From positions 3,052,909 to 3,116,908 of the forward strand of contig NW_004454178.1 in NCBI RefSeq assembly GCF_000283155.1: DNA of 64,000 bases, read 5' to 3'. The notes under the pieces were generated by a model. It ran no database searches. It saw only the letters and a list, made by a program, of their open reading frames with translations, and was not told where the DNA came from. Each line of letters starts with the position of its first letter. Position 1 is the first letter of the stretch. Origin of the DNA: Ceratotherium simum simum. Taxonomy: Eukaryota; Chordata; Mammalia; Perissodactyla; Rhinocerotidae. Positions 47,565 through 58,670 of the stretch are shown one piece after another. A program made the position numbers and the translations under genes.

Positions 47565-47790
47565 AAGGGTTAGAATCCTAGCTTTAGCATTTACTGGCGA
47601 CCTTGGAAGTTTATTTAACCTCCCTAAACTTCACTTTCTTCGATTTCTTCTGTAAGTTGGAATAATAATAATAATAATTACTTCATAAAACTGTTATGAG
47701 AGTCAATTGAAATAACGTGTGTGAAGCACTAGGCAGAGTGCCTGGTACTAAGAGCTCAAAAATCATGCTTTGGTATTATTGTTCTCAGTA
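47565..47790 (+). repeat. MIR SINE, nearly full length
   Basis: 'gttagaatcctagctttagc', 'tttatttaacctccctaaac', 'acttcataaaactgttatga', 'agcactaggcagagtgcctg' and 'taagagctcaaaaatc' give sense MIR in full order. A short (ATA)n run, 47661-47679, has expanded inside it. Confidence 0.88.
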
Positions 47791-48194
47791 TCCTTTATGT
47801 GTTCTTGTTCTTCTACATCTGCTCTCCTCTCTGAGCCAGAAATAAGTGGAGATTCCTTCATCTAATTAGAATCTGGTGGGAAAAGGCCATCAAGGAGACT
47901 AAACCCTGCAGCTTTAATATATACAGGACAAATCAAGTCAAACATCAAAGGGTTATTGAACTGTGTGGTCTTTGAACACGCTAACAAATAGAAGCTTTCT
48001 ATTACAGGTACCACCTGATTTTATAGTTGGCATAAAGGAAATTCTGAATCACATTAAAGGAGGCCTGGAATGATTATGTTTTATCAAAGGAAGGCATGGA
48101 TTTTGAAGATTAAACAGTAGTACTGGATGCACTATTGTGGAAGGAGGCCTGGGTTGTATAAAGGATACAGTCATCAATATCCCATCTTAGGTAC
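47791..48194. other. Unique sequence, no gene
   Basis: Nothing identifiable. Confidence 0.45.
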
Positions 48195-48335
48195 TAACCG
48201 TCACAAGATCTCTGATAATCATACAAAATCACCATATGAGAGAACTGAGACTCGGATGTGCTGCAAACGTGCAAATGTCACAGAACCAGTGAATGGCGGA
48301 AATGCGATTCAAACCCCAGCTGGCAGTTCCCTGAG
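48195..48335 (-). repeat. Probable MIR SINE fragment
   Basis: 'gagagaactgagactcggat', 'aatgtcacagaaccagtgaa' and 'tgcgattcaaaccccagctg' read as antisense MIR core and reversed B-box. Confidence 0.65.
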
Positions 48336-48598
48336 GGATGGCTGAAGTCTCAGGGTCCAATTAACCTGCTTCTCGCTGGCTAGTACAGTTCGACCTCAAG
48401 GAACACCATTGCCAGCAAGGAAGCAACGGACGTGGTGGTTACAGTCCGGAACTTTGGCATCTAAAACAGGAAAAGGCACATAGTTCACAGGAATTACAAA
48501 ACACCTGGGAGAAATGTCTTTAAATATCTGAATTAGTAGCAGATTGATTTCAAAACAGCTCATCATGGTCCTTTCCTTGTAAGCAAGCACATTTGTTT
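48336..48598. other. Unique sequence, no gene
   Basis: Nothing identifiable. Confidence 0.45.
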
Positions 48599-48845
48599 AA
48601 GAATATGTTGGCTGGGCTGGCCCCGTGGCTTAGCGGTTAAGTGTTCGGATCCCGGGCGTGCACCGACGCACCGCTTCTCTGGCCTTGCTGAGGCCGTGTC
48701 CCACATACAGCAACTAGAAGGATGTGCAGCTGTGACACACAACTATCTACTGGGGCTTTGGGGGAAAAATAAATAAATAAAATTAAAAAAAAAATACGGA
48801 AATACTGAAACATTCTTAAAAAAAAAAAAAAAGAATATATTGGCT
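48599..48845 (+). mobile_element. ERE-type SINE with a deleted tRNA-like segment
   Basis: The head GGGCTGGCCCCGTGGCTTAG and 'cggttaagtg' join directly to 'ttcggatcccgggcgtgcac'. The roughly 25-30 bp normally between A- and B-box regions ('...gcgctctgctactggcagcccggg' type, compare 41541-41570) is missing. The rest ('gcaactagaaggatgtgcag', 'gggctttggggg', AAATAAATAA tail) is intact. The flanks AAGAATATGTTGGCT (48599-48613) and AAGAATATATTGGCT (48831-48845) form a 15-bp target duplication with one difference. Confidence 0.95.
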
Positions 48846-50044
48846 TTTCTCTAACAGCTTCCAGAAAATAATTAAAATTGTCAAAAAAGCTTCTGAGGGA
48901 AATAATCCACTAATGTCCCCTTTTTAGAGCTCCTATCTTTCTTATGGAATCTCTTTTCAGGTAAATACATCTGTGTAAGTATATTTAAATACGATTTTTA
49001 AAACAAAAAGTACTTGAAAATTGTTAAGAATAATTTAAAAATATTTTCCAGGTGGGTTTAGTGAATTTGTACTATACCCTTTGAATATCATTCAAATATG
49101 TCTATTTTGTGCGAGACTCACACAAAATAGTGTGAAGAGAAAGTCTAAAATGAAATTTCCAATTGAAACTTATTACTGGAAAAGTAACAGATATGTCAAT
49201 GCTACTATGTTCAACATACAAAGTATAGGAACAAATATTTAATCTCTATAAATTACAAGCTTCACTAAAGGGTATACTTTGAATAAAGCAATGCAAGGAA
49301 TTCGACAGTGGCCTGGCTGACAGCTAAAGGAAGTGGTTTTGTCAGTGCATATTGATTAAGGACTAACGATGAGGAAACAGTTTGGTGGCTGCAAACCCAA
49401 TCAAAATATCTAGGTCCTAGAAAATACAGTGTGGTAGAAAAAGAAAATTCTTACAATTTCTAGAATTCTAAGTTTGGAAAAGGATGCAACTGATAATGCG
49501 AGAGTAAAATTATTCAACTTTTAAAACATTTGTAGAGTTTCCTTTAGACGATGTTTTGTGGGATCCCTGACAGTTTTGGGGTGGTGAAGTCAGTTCACGG
49601 GTCTAATAGCCAAAGAACTTTTTAGAACAAGTGAGTAACTCCTCCTAAGAATTTCTGAGCAAGCAAACTGTTCCACACTTCAAAACCAGTTCCTTTAGCT
49701 GTCAGCCATGCCAGAACATAGATTTGGTTTTGAAAGGGTTTCTCTTTTGTAGCAATCATGAAGTATACAGCATGTTGTTCAAATGAGGTCTCTATTCTCC
49801 TAAAATAAATGAGTACATCTTTTCTCCGGACAAAACAAATAACTTGTCTAAATGACTTTAACAATCTAATCAATTGATTAATTTATCAGATCAGAAGGTC
49901 AAGAAAACGGAATTTTTCTCTTTTTCCTGATGGGGTTGGTCAGAAAGGAGTAATGGGGAGGGGAGATGAAGAGTTTATTTTCTGTATTTTGTTTCATAAA
50001 ACAAAAAATTTTTTGGTTCTTACAAACATTTTGAAGTTCACATT
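48846..50044. other. Unique sequence containing an inverted repeat, no gene
   Basis: No gene. A short perfect hairpin (CTATTTTGTG / CACAAAATAG, 49102-49130) and the much longer inverted repeat at 49310-49712 (separate entry) lie here. The 83-codon minus-strand frame 49622-49873 overlaps the right arm and has no known domain. Confidence 0.5.
49310..49712. repeat. Inverted repeat, 32-bp arms, 339-bp spacer
   Basis: The left arm (49310-49341) and the reverse complement of the right arm (49681-49712) match at 30 of 32 bases, sharing GGCTGACAGCTAAAGGAA without a gap. Inside the arms, a second weaker match (AACAGTTTG near 49377 and its complement near 49665) suggests that the arms were once longer. 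It is not a TA-flanked element and I do not recognise the family. Confidence 0.85.
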
Positions 50045-50430
50045 AAGTTTCACTTCTTCAGAGAGCCTTCTCTGAGTCCTCCATGCTGCATAGGTTTTTC
50101 TTTCTTGTCTTTAAACTTTTATTGCACTTATCTGGTCTATAGAGCAGAAGATGGCCTTGTAGGTCATCTAATAATGTAAGACCCTCATTTACATATGAGG
50201 AAATTGACATGAATAATAATATTTTTTAAATTGCCTAAAATTCCCCAGTTTTTTATTTGTTTCTATTTATATATTTATTAAGTTATTCATTTGACCCAAA
50301 GCTCTAGATATGTAAGAGAGAAAATACGGTTGGTATCGACAAAGCAGTAGAGGGAAGCTTCATAGAGCATTCGACAAACGTGCTTCTCTTGTTCCACACG
50401 TTTGACCAGATTTCTTTTATAATTGTATTT
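50045..50430 (+). repeat. L2 LINE fragments, interrupted
   Basis: 'cagagagccttctctgagtc' and 'ttttattgcacttatctggt' are sense L2 3' region. The following 'gtaggtcatctaataatgta' and 'tacatatgaggaaattgaca' may be another old element inserted into it. Confidence 0.55.
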
Positions 50431-51080
50431 CATGCATCTGAGTCACCATCCTCTCTTTCTCTTCAACTATTGCAACGGTCTCCTTGCTCTATTCCTGCCC
50501 TTCTTCAGTCCACTCATAGCACCCAGAATTATCTTTTCAAAGCATAAATCCAATTATTTTCCTTTTCTGCTATAATATCATGAGGTTTTCTGTCATTCGT
50601 GTTACAAATTCCACACTCAAGTCAATTTTGGCCTCGCCTGTGTCTCCAGCCCCATTGATCCTGGCTCAGGGCTTTCACATGAGCTGTTATGTTTAATAAT
50701 ATCCTTCTCTGTGGAATGTTCTCCTGATCTTCAAACAGCTGGCTTCTTCCAGTCATTCAGCTTTGCGTCTTAAATGTCACCTTCTCCCAGAGCCCTTTCC
50801 TGACCCCTCAATCTAATTAGCTAGACTCATTAAACTTCTTATCTCTTCCATGTTAATTCTTTGCATAGCAATTGTGGCTCTAAAACTTTTTCCTCTTTAC
50901 GTATTTGTTTTTGTTTCTGTATTTTCTGTCCCATCACCTTATCTTAGAATTTGAGCTTCCTATGGGCAGGGATCTGGCCATTTTTGGTCATTTCTGCCAC
51001 GTTGGTGTCTAATAGCATACCTCATAGATAGTGAGTACTGAACAAATGCCTATTGCACGAACCCATGAATAAACAATATT
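50431..51080 (+). repeat. Long L2 LINE 3' region
   Basis: 'ggtctccttgctctattcct', 'ttcagtccactcatagcacc', 'tctgtggaatgttctcctga', 'tcaccttctcccagagccct', 'tttgagcttcctatgggcag', and finally 'ctcatagatagtgagtactg' with '...aacaaatgcctattg'. This is the best-preserved L2 in the window: about 650 bp, sense, ending at the family's 3' end. Confidence 0.92.
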
Positions 51081-51656
51081 CATTATTTATATATTGTACA
51101 TATTGGGTTCACAATAGAAATGAAATGATGAGTTGTATACCAAACATTATGTTAAATAACAAGATGCCAACAATATTTATGATACCAGGTTAATTCATTT
51201 TCACGGAAATCATAGAATAAAGCATTCCTTGATAAATTATCACTCAACTTTAAATGTAAATGTGTGATTCATTGGAAAGCTCTTGCAGGTCTTTATATTA
51301 AAAAAAATCAAAAGTGAGTATTTTCTTTTAGTTAAATTGTTTACTGCCACTATTCACTTGAATGCAAGGGAATGCTTAGGATCCGTTCAGGTTCTATCAA
51401 TTCTGTACTAATAAACACGTACGAGGCAATGCTCTGATAACAGCATATTATTGTTTAAGTCTGAATGCTTTCTGTCTGACTTTTGTAATCATCATAAACA
51501 ATCAGAGCAGTTGTTCCATACTCTAGTGATTCCATTAAGGAAAATAGAGCAAAGCAAAAGCAAAGAGCAAAGCTTAACTACTCTTTCAAGTTCTCAGTCT
51601 GTTTAATTGAAAATAGAATTATGAAATAATAATAAGACTGCTTACCATTTGGCTAC
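51081..51656. other. Unique AT-rich sequence, no gene
   Basis: Nothing identifiable. Confidence 0.45.
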
Positions 51657-51666
51657 TCTCAATGTG

Positions 51667-51703
<37 letters not shown>

Positions 51704-51890
51704 AGGAAGATTCACCCTGAACTAACATCTGTGCCAGTCTTCCTCTATTTTTTAGTAAGTGGCCCGCCAGCACATCATGGCTGCTAACAGAGCAGTATAG
51801 GTCCGCGCCTGGGAACCAAACCCAGGCCGCCGAAGCAGAGCACGCCAAACTTAACCACTAGGCCACTGGGGCAGGCCCTCAACACGTGAT
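51657..51890 (-). mobile_element. ERE-type SINE, older subfamily, long poly(T)
   Basis: Antisense. Twenty-nine T residues (51671-51699) are followed by 'gctgaggaagattcaccctg', 'aactaacatctgtgccagtc', 'agcacatcatggctgctaac', 'gggaaccaaacccaggc' (reversed B-box) and 'taaccactaggccactgggg'. It is more diverged from the other EREs and keeps few CpGs, so an older subfamily. The flanks TCTCAATGTGTGAT and CCTCAACACGTGAT are a target duplication. The 68-codon frame is inside it. Confidence 0.92.
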
Positions 51891-53042
51891 ATTAATTTTG
51901 CTAGTTGGCAAAGAAAAGCAAATAGAAAAATAAATTAGAAGCCAGTATCCGACCAAATACAAATGTCTTGTCAATTACACCTCAATAAAGCTGAAAAAAG
52001 AACTGTATACAAATGTCAACCTGATAACACATTTATATTATTTAAAATAGTCTTATTTTTCTAAGCGACTTCACAAAAGGTAAATTTTATCAATTCGAAA
52101 TTATAAAGTAAAATTATACTAATAAAAAGGATATTTGAGGATTTCACTTTACCCTTTGGGGAAGAAAATTTCCAACAAATATTTAAACGACTTTTAAACT
52201 GGCGGTTAGTCTTAGAGTTGAGTCTTCCTGGGTCAACGGTACCTTTTTAAATTTGGGGAAACTCTTCTTTCCTTTTTGTTTGTTTGTTTGTTTCATCCAC
52301 ATTATTCAACAGGTGAATCTTAGGTAGCTTGTGCCTACGAAGAATTTTAAATTTTCTTAAATCTCTTTTCTTGAGAAGAACAAGTTGTTTGGGCAACTGA
52401 GTATGAGGTCTGCTTATAAAACTTCTACAAGGTCTTAACTATTAAAGGTTTGTGATCATCATGATAAAATGAGCATAGGCTCTTCCTGGTGAGATGTGTT
52501 AGCTCTGTTTGCACCTGTCAGTCTTTCAGAAACCTGTATTGGATGAACGATGTCATTAGAACACATGGCTGGTCAACAGACACTCATTCCACAAGTTGTG
52601 GCACCCGATTCACTCCTCTGAAAATAAACTCTCTGAAATCTCTAAAGAGTTTATTAAAGATAACACCCTTCAAGAAACTTAAACAAAATATGATGCAATT
52701 TAAAAGAAATAATTATTAAAGTATTAAGCCCATTATTTGCAATCACTGTTATTACATCAGCTATTGAATGGTTGTACTATATTTCTTGAAACCTCTTTGA
52801 CTTGTAATAATTTTAATAATCCCCCCTGACACCCAAGTTAGAAACTTCCACTGCTCCATTTCTCCCTGGCTGTCCAATGTTAAACAGCCTCTGTAGCACC
52901 CTGAGCTCAAACTGGACTAGCCTATAGAATGATCTAATCTTGGAAGTTGGTGCCAGAGCCCTGGGCTCCTGAACACTGACTCTCCTGGTCTGTCCTTGAA
53001 AGATTATAACTGAGTGTTCACCCAGACATGTTTGCTCCCCAG
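51891..53042. other. Unique sequence, no gene
   Basis: A (GTTT)n run lies at 52275-52293. A small perfect hairpin, AATAAACTCT / AGAGTTTATT (52623-52655), is of a size expected by chance. The 82-codon minus-strand frame (52813-53061) is unsupported. Confidence 0.45.
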
Positions 53043-53215
53043 TTCTCAATCTTAAATGCACATTATAACCATATTAGGAGCTTAGAAAAAAACAAACAAA
53101 AAACACTGATGCACAGGCCATACCCCTAGAGATTCTGAGTTAATTCTTCTGGTGTCTGTCCACTTCAGATGTTTTGTTAAAAGTACCCCATGAAAGTACA
53201 ATGCCTGTGCCAGCA
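53043..53215. repeat. Old hAT-type (Charlie group) relic
   Basis: 'ttctcaatcttaaatgcaca', 'ccatattaggagcttagaaa', 'gatgcacaggccataccc' and 'agagattctgagttaattct' follow the familiar hAT-type repeat text '...gcacattagaatcacct...gagattctgatttaatt'. An A/C-rich run interrupts it. The second terminus is not clear. Confidence 0.6.
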
Positions 53216-53939
53216 TCTCAAGGGATTGATCATTCAAACGGTGGTTTCCTATAAGGTAACACTGACTCTAGGGGTTTTGTTTGTTTCCTCTGTTCCTTCT
53301 CTTCACAGTCTTTGATGATTTCCTCCAGCTGTTAAAATCAAACCAATGTGGTGACATGTGCAATGTTTCTTTTCTCTGACAATCCTCCCCCAAATCAATT
53401 CCATGTCTACCTTATGCTGTCCTGGGCATCCCCACCCTTTTGGTGTAATTATTTAACCTGACTTTGAAAGCAGTTACTCCATTCCTTGTATGAGTTCATA
53501 ACCAACACTTTGCCCAAAACTAACAGTGATATCTGTATCCAATATGTTATGTGTCTAAAACAAGGAAAAGAGAATGTGAAGAATGACTGCATTTCTTTGG
53601 GAGTAAGAGAGAGGGAGAAGAGAGTGGAATAGCCGAAGATAGGTAAAGAAGGTATCGAGAGAGATTAATGCCAATTGACGTGGCAGGTACAAATTCTTTC
53701 CAAAATTCAAGCATGAAAGCCATACAACTTCATTTTCTGCAATAAACTGAAGTTATCTTAACCTAAACTTAAGTTGTACTTTGAGCCCTTTTTTCCACCA
53801 GGCGGGAAAATGAAATCTCAGATGATTAGGCAATTACCCACATTGCCACTTCATTGACTTTTCCTTAGAGACTCATCTAATTTCAATTCAACTGGAAGGA
53901 GCTATCAGGATTTGAGGTGGGCTGAATTTACCTGCAGTA
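53216..53939. other. Unique sequence, no gene
   Basis: Nothing identifiable. Confidence 0.45.
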
Positions 53940-54036
53940 TTGTAACAACCCTCCTCCCAGCACCACCAAATGCTCCCACACAATTTTACACACGCCCTGT
54001 AGGGTGAGACACTATCCCAGGTTGAGAACCATTAGA
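53940..54036. repeat. MER5-like hAT relic, one end
   Basis: 'acaattttacacacgccctg', 'gtagggtgagacactatccc' and the terminus 'aggttgagaaccattagac' match the GGTTGAGAACCACTG end of MER5/Charlie-type elements. Confidence 0.65.
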
Positions 54037-54285
54037 CTAGCCGAAAGGAGCAATGAACACAGGGTTTAAGGAAATATTGGACTAAAAATTGGTTAAAATT
54101 CTGAAAGTATTATCCTATCTATTTGTATATGCATAGGAAAAAAAGTGAAAAAACATAAAATAAAATGTTGACAGTGGCTAATTTTAGATTGGGAGATTAT
54201 GTGAGTTTTAAAAATGATTTTTGTCATCTTGCTTGCCCATATTTTCTAAATAAACTTGATTTACTTTATAATAAGAGAGCAATTT
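54037..54285. other. Unique sequence, no gene
   Basis: Nothing identifiable. Confidence 0.4.
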
Positions 54286-54517
54286 TTAAAACATATTTTA
54301 GATTTTATTTATTTACTTCCCCCCCCCCCAAAGCCCCAGTAGATAGTTGTATGTCATAGCTGCACATCCTTCTAGTTGCTGTATGTGGGACGCGGCCTCA
54401 GCATGGCCGGAGAAGCAGTGCCTCGGTGCGCACCCGGGATCCGAACCAGGGCCGCCAGCAGCGGAGCGCGCGCACTTAACCGCTAAGCCACGGGGCCGGC
54501 CCTTAAAACATATTTTA
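54286..54517 (-). mobile_element. Young-looking ERE SINE with perfect target duplication
   Basis: Antisense ERE with the SINE body at about 54303-54502. It has an A/T-rich tail, a run of 11 C (54319-54329), 'aaagccccagtagatagttg', 'cgggatccgaaccagggccg' (reversed B-box), 'gcggagcgcgcgcacttaac' and 'taagccacggggccggccc'. Many CpGs survive. TTAAAACATATTTTA is exactly repeated at 54286-54300 and 54503-54517, a perfect 15-bp duplication. Of the seven copies this one shows the fewest signs of age. Confidence 0.97.
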
Positions 54518-55754
54518 AAAGTTAATGAAAGGAAGCAAAACTTACTAAATGATTAATTCAGCACTCAGGACAGTGGCCTCACTCTTCAGATCAGTAAAGC
54601 ACATTGTTAAGCGGAGGCTCATTCCTCTCAATGTTTTCTCTCTCTAACTGTATGAAGGTCCCACACGTAATGTTCTCTCCTGTTCCACTTCATTTAAGGA
54701 ACCTCTGCGACCTTGGGAAAATGATTACAACTCTAGGTCACAGGTGGAGAGTTTTTAGTGATGTCTTCTGCAAAACATGGGAAACAAATTTCTTTCCTAA
54801 AATTGCCTGATTTTGATCATTGTGTGTACATAATTTTCATGAAATACATGTTAAATGGTTCAATTTAAATGCTGTTAGAGAATTATGCATAGTTCTTAGA
54901 GTTGTAGAACAAGGATAGAGAGACTTTTCATGTAAAATTAAAGTCTTATTTATACATTAGCTATTACATTGATTTGTTTAAAACTGCTCTTGCTCAGTAC
55001 TTAGAAATTAAAATTTAGAGACTTAAAAAAGAAACACTGTTGGCTCCCTGGAGATCGAAATTATACTAGTATTTATATCTTAGTTGTGTTACAATCAAGT
55101 TACATTAACAAAAGCAGTGAGGCAAGAGGTTGAAGAGGTGAGAGCCCCTCCAGTTTTTCTGCTCAAAACAGAGATCTCCAAATTGGAGATTGTCTGTTAA
55201 TAGGATCTGTGTGCCTATTAACAGATTAGGAAGTAAAGATTCATGAGGTTAAGAGAAACTATATTGTTTCCAGGAAGAGAATTTTAAAATATATGTAAAT
55301 ACATAGAGATTTAACTAATACCAATGTGGTCTGCTTACTATTGTTTCCCTCTACAACTAACATAATAGTTTATAGATGTTGATTAACTGATTGAAGAGGT
55401 TATATATGTTCAATGAATCTTTCTCATTATGGAACTAATTTTAGGATATTGGTGTACAATAAAAGTAGTCACTAGAGAAACAAAGGTAAACTCCATTAAG
55501 ACAAACTCTAGCTTATTTAACATGTTTGGTCAGCTCTGTTTGCTCAACTACCAAATATGGAGTTAGATCATCTTTATCCTCTCTTCTTCCATAGGAGAAT
55601 TCTCTCCACATTGTATTCTGTTCCAGAAAGCAGGCATCGTAACTTTAGAACAGACCCTCTCAGAGGATATATGTGGGTGCCACCCAATGGAAAACTATGT
55701 CCAGAGAAGGTATAATGTAACAATAAAATGAAAATATAACACTTTGCATTTTGT
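54518..55754. other. Unique sequence with two adjacent hairpins, no gene
   Basis: No gene. A palindrome ATCTCCAA-A-TTGGAGAT (55174-55190) sits directly before a 12-bp stem TCTGTTAATAGG / CCTATTAACAGA (55193-55225, loop of 9). The 68-codon frame at 54604-54810 is unsupported. Confidence 0.5.
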
Positions 55755-55900
55755 TTATCAAGTACTTACCACCATGCTAAGTGCTTTTAAATATCGTAAG
55801 TCATTGAAACTTCATGAAAGCCCTATGAGGTGGATACTATTACTGTCCTCTTTCTATAGATGAGGAAAAATGAGAGAATAATTGTTCTTCAAGCATGTGG
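55755..55900 (-). repeat. MIR SINE 3' half
   Basis: 'accaccatgctaagtgcttt', 'catgaaagccctatgaggtg' and 'ctatagatgaggaaaaatga' are antisense MIR. Confidence 0.75.
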
Positions 55901-56039
55901 GGAAAGGAAAGAAGAAATGGAACTCAGAATATCCTAACGACATTCATGGGACCCATCTGGCATCTGCAACTCAGTGGAGTGAGAAAAGTATATCTCCAGA
56001 AAAAAATTTATATTGGACAGGTTAATAGCAAAGAAATTA

Positions 56040-56270
56040 AGAGTGAAGACAATGAAGCCATTCTGCCTGGGTTTGAATCTTGGATCTGCCCTTAACAAGC
56101 TGTGAAATCTCAGTCGAGTTACACAAGCTTTCCAGTCTTCTCCTGTGTAAAATGGGGACATTGCTGATTCTCACCTTGCAGTGTTAGGATGATTTCATGA
56201 GTTAACATACGTAAAGTTCTAGAACTGTCATATATTCAGCAGTAAGTAGAGCATTATAAATACATAACTA
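56040..56270 (+). repeat. MIR SINE, nearly full length
   Basis: 'ctgcctgggtttgaatcttg', 'gatctgcccttaacaagctg', 'tcctgtgtaaaatggggaca', 'ttgcagtgttaggatgattt' and 'gttaacatacgtaaagttct' form an orderly sense MIR. Confidence 0.92.
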
Positions 56271-58374
56271 TTTGCTCTTACCATGCCATTTTATTGCTTT
56301 TATGTAAAAAAATGAGTTGCTCTTAGTGATCACTGGGGAAAAAATAGATATGTTAATTCTCTGATACACAGAAAAAAATGTATATGTATTTCCAGAGACT
56401 GAAACTAAGTTATCGCCCTGTTACGTAATAGTGAGATAACTTGGTCCAATCGCAAATTAGCAGTTTAAAAATAAGAAACCTTAGTCCATAAATAAAACTC
56501 TCTACATTGTGAGATTATAGGCTTATATATCACAAAGACTAATCATTAAATTTAAGTGTTTATGAAATAAATGCATTGTATTTTACTTTCGTTAAAACCA
56601 ATCAGAAAATAGGGCCTAAAACTATATATGAAATTCTCCAGCACAATTACTAAAATATTGAAAGAGTATCTTGTTTCTTTTCTATATAAACATCAAAAGT
56701 AATATTATTGGGAAAGAAAGGCTGCCTTTGCCCCAGAGCACTCCCACCATCTCGCTGCATATGTCGCCTTGATTGCTGCATTTTAAGAATAGTCTGAGAA
56801 AAAAAGAGTTGTGAGGCATTTCCTGAATTCTAATTTGAGATATTTTTTAAGGTACTGAAAGCAATTGGCATTTGCCTTTGTGTTGCTCTATGCACCAGAG
56901 GCATGCTGTTATCAAAACAACTCTTGTGTGTTATTCCCCCACTTATTAAATTGATTTTATTAATCTTGTTCCTGGCTGATTTGCTATATGCCAAGCTTTC
57001 TCCTGGGATCCATTTCTAAAGAATTCATAATGGAGGTGATAACTTTTGATGGGTACATTTCAGAAAGTTCTCAGATTCTAATAAAATCCCCAAAGTTTGC
57101 ATAAAACCCTAGAGAAAACATCCAAGTTGTATAAATGTTTTGGAATTAAGTGCTAGGGAGATATAAAAAGCCACAGAATATTAATTGTTTTGTGATAAAA
57201 ATCAAAGAAAGGAGAAAACGGCTTGTGACTCAATTATTAATGTAGTTTTAATTTTAATGAATGTGTCAGAATGCAGAGAATTTATGACTAAACTTCTCAG
57301 AAGGAAGTAAGCTTGATATACAATGGACAAATTTCACAACGAGAAACCAGAGCTATTTTCTACATGTCCTAATATTTTGACAAAATTGGAAATACGCAAG
57401 GAGAAAGGAGAGACAACTCCAACTGCAAATGATGTTGTGGTTTGAAAAAAATTTTAATTTAGAAAAGGAAAATGAGACTTGTGCTTCAGTGAAAGAAGTT
57501 CAGGTTTGGGCATGAATTGAAGAGGAAGGGTTTAAGAGGTCAGTTAACAAATTAATATAGAGGAGGCAAAATCTGAGACACTAGTGATAAGAAACTTCTA
57601 TATTTTAAAACTTTAGTAGACTGATAACAGTGTAGCCTTTATGCAAGTCCAGTTACAAGTTTAAAGTTGAAATAGGAAAAAAAGAAAAGAGAAAATGCCG
57701 TCATAATTACAAGGCATCCTCAGGGAATTTTGCGAAAATGTTAAATAACGTATCTCATATGTTACTTATTAGGAAGCATCTGTTATTCTCATCTCAGTCA
57801 TGAAAACAAAGCTTAAAGGACCATTTTGTTCCTCAAAGTAAAGTAAAAGTGGTGGATTACTGTAGGTTTCAGGTTTCCTAAAGTTTGTTTCAATGAGTAA
57901 GCCGTTGAAACTCACACAGTACACATTTCATTCATTCTCTAAAATACACTGACTTTTCCACATTAAACATTTCATTGTTGTTAGTTGCCAGCTCATAATT
58001 TTAGCATTATGCAAAATAAATCTCTGGTTTGAATTATCTGCTTAGCCCTTGGAAAACTAGGACAACTAACAGACCAGAGAAGGACAAGAAAATGTGGGAT
58101 GAAGATGCTTAGATAAATTGAAGAGTCAACAATGAGTATTTGCAGGATTATATTCAGCTGGAATCTTGAATACTTTGCTGTTCAAAAGCAATCTACCATT
58201 TTGCCTACCTTTCTTCTATATTGATCCTATTTCCATTTCTCCATTATGATGACGTCCAATGTCTACTTGCTTCTCTATCTATTAAGTTCATGTTTAAGGA
58301 GACAATTTTATAAACCAATATACAAGAGTTATTATGGTTGAGGTACAAGCAGTGGCATCCATTTAGACACTGCT
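56271..58374. other. Repeat-poor 2.1-kb stretch, candidate conserved noncoding DNA
   Basis: No gene and no repeat I can recognise. The segment 56800-57290 is rich in ATTA/TAAT cores ('attaaattgattttattaat', 'actcaattattaatgtagtt'). Such composition suits homeodomain binding but is also common in AT-rich DNA. Confidence 0.4.
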
Positions 58375-58670
58375 TGATGAAGTTATTTAACAAATGTTTA
58401 TTTAGTGCCTACTGACAAGGCACTGTGCTAAGCACTGGGGATACAGGGATGAAAGACAAATGTTGTTCCTACAAGAAAATCACAGTTTAGAGACTGGGGC
58501 TGGGGTACAGAGACAAGCAGAAGAGTCAACAGTCGTAATTTGATTATTCTTATAGTAGTACACACAGGATGCTGCAGAAGAGAAAGAGGAAAAGTCTATC
58601 ACTTAAATTTAGGAAGGTATGGAACCGCCCTGTGAGGACTGACACTTGAGCTGGGTCACCAACTTTGGAT
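58375..58670 (-). repeat. L2 LINE 3' region
   Basis: 'taacaaatgtttatttagtg', 'gcactgtgctaagcactggg', 'gatacagggatgaaagacaa' and later 'actgacacttgagctgggtc' are antisense L2 from its end inward. Confidence 0.85.

Noticed and set aside
49102..49130. 10-bp perfect hairpin as a regulatory RNA
   Set aside because: About one such stem with a short loop is expected by chance in 64 kb, and nothing else supports it. The similar stem at 52623-52655 is rejected for the same reason.
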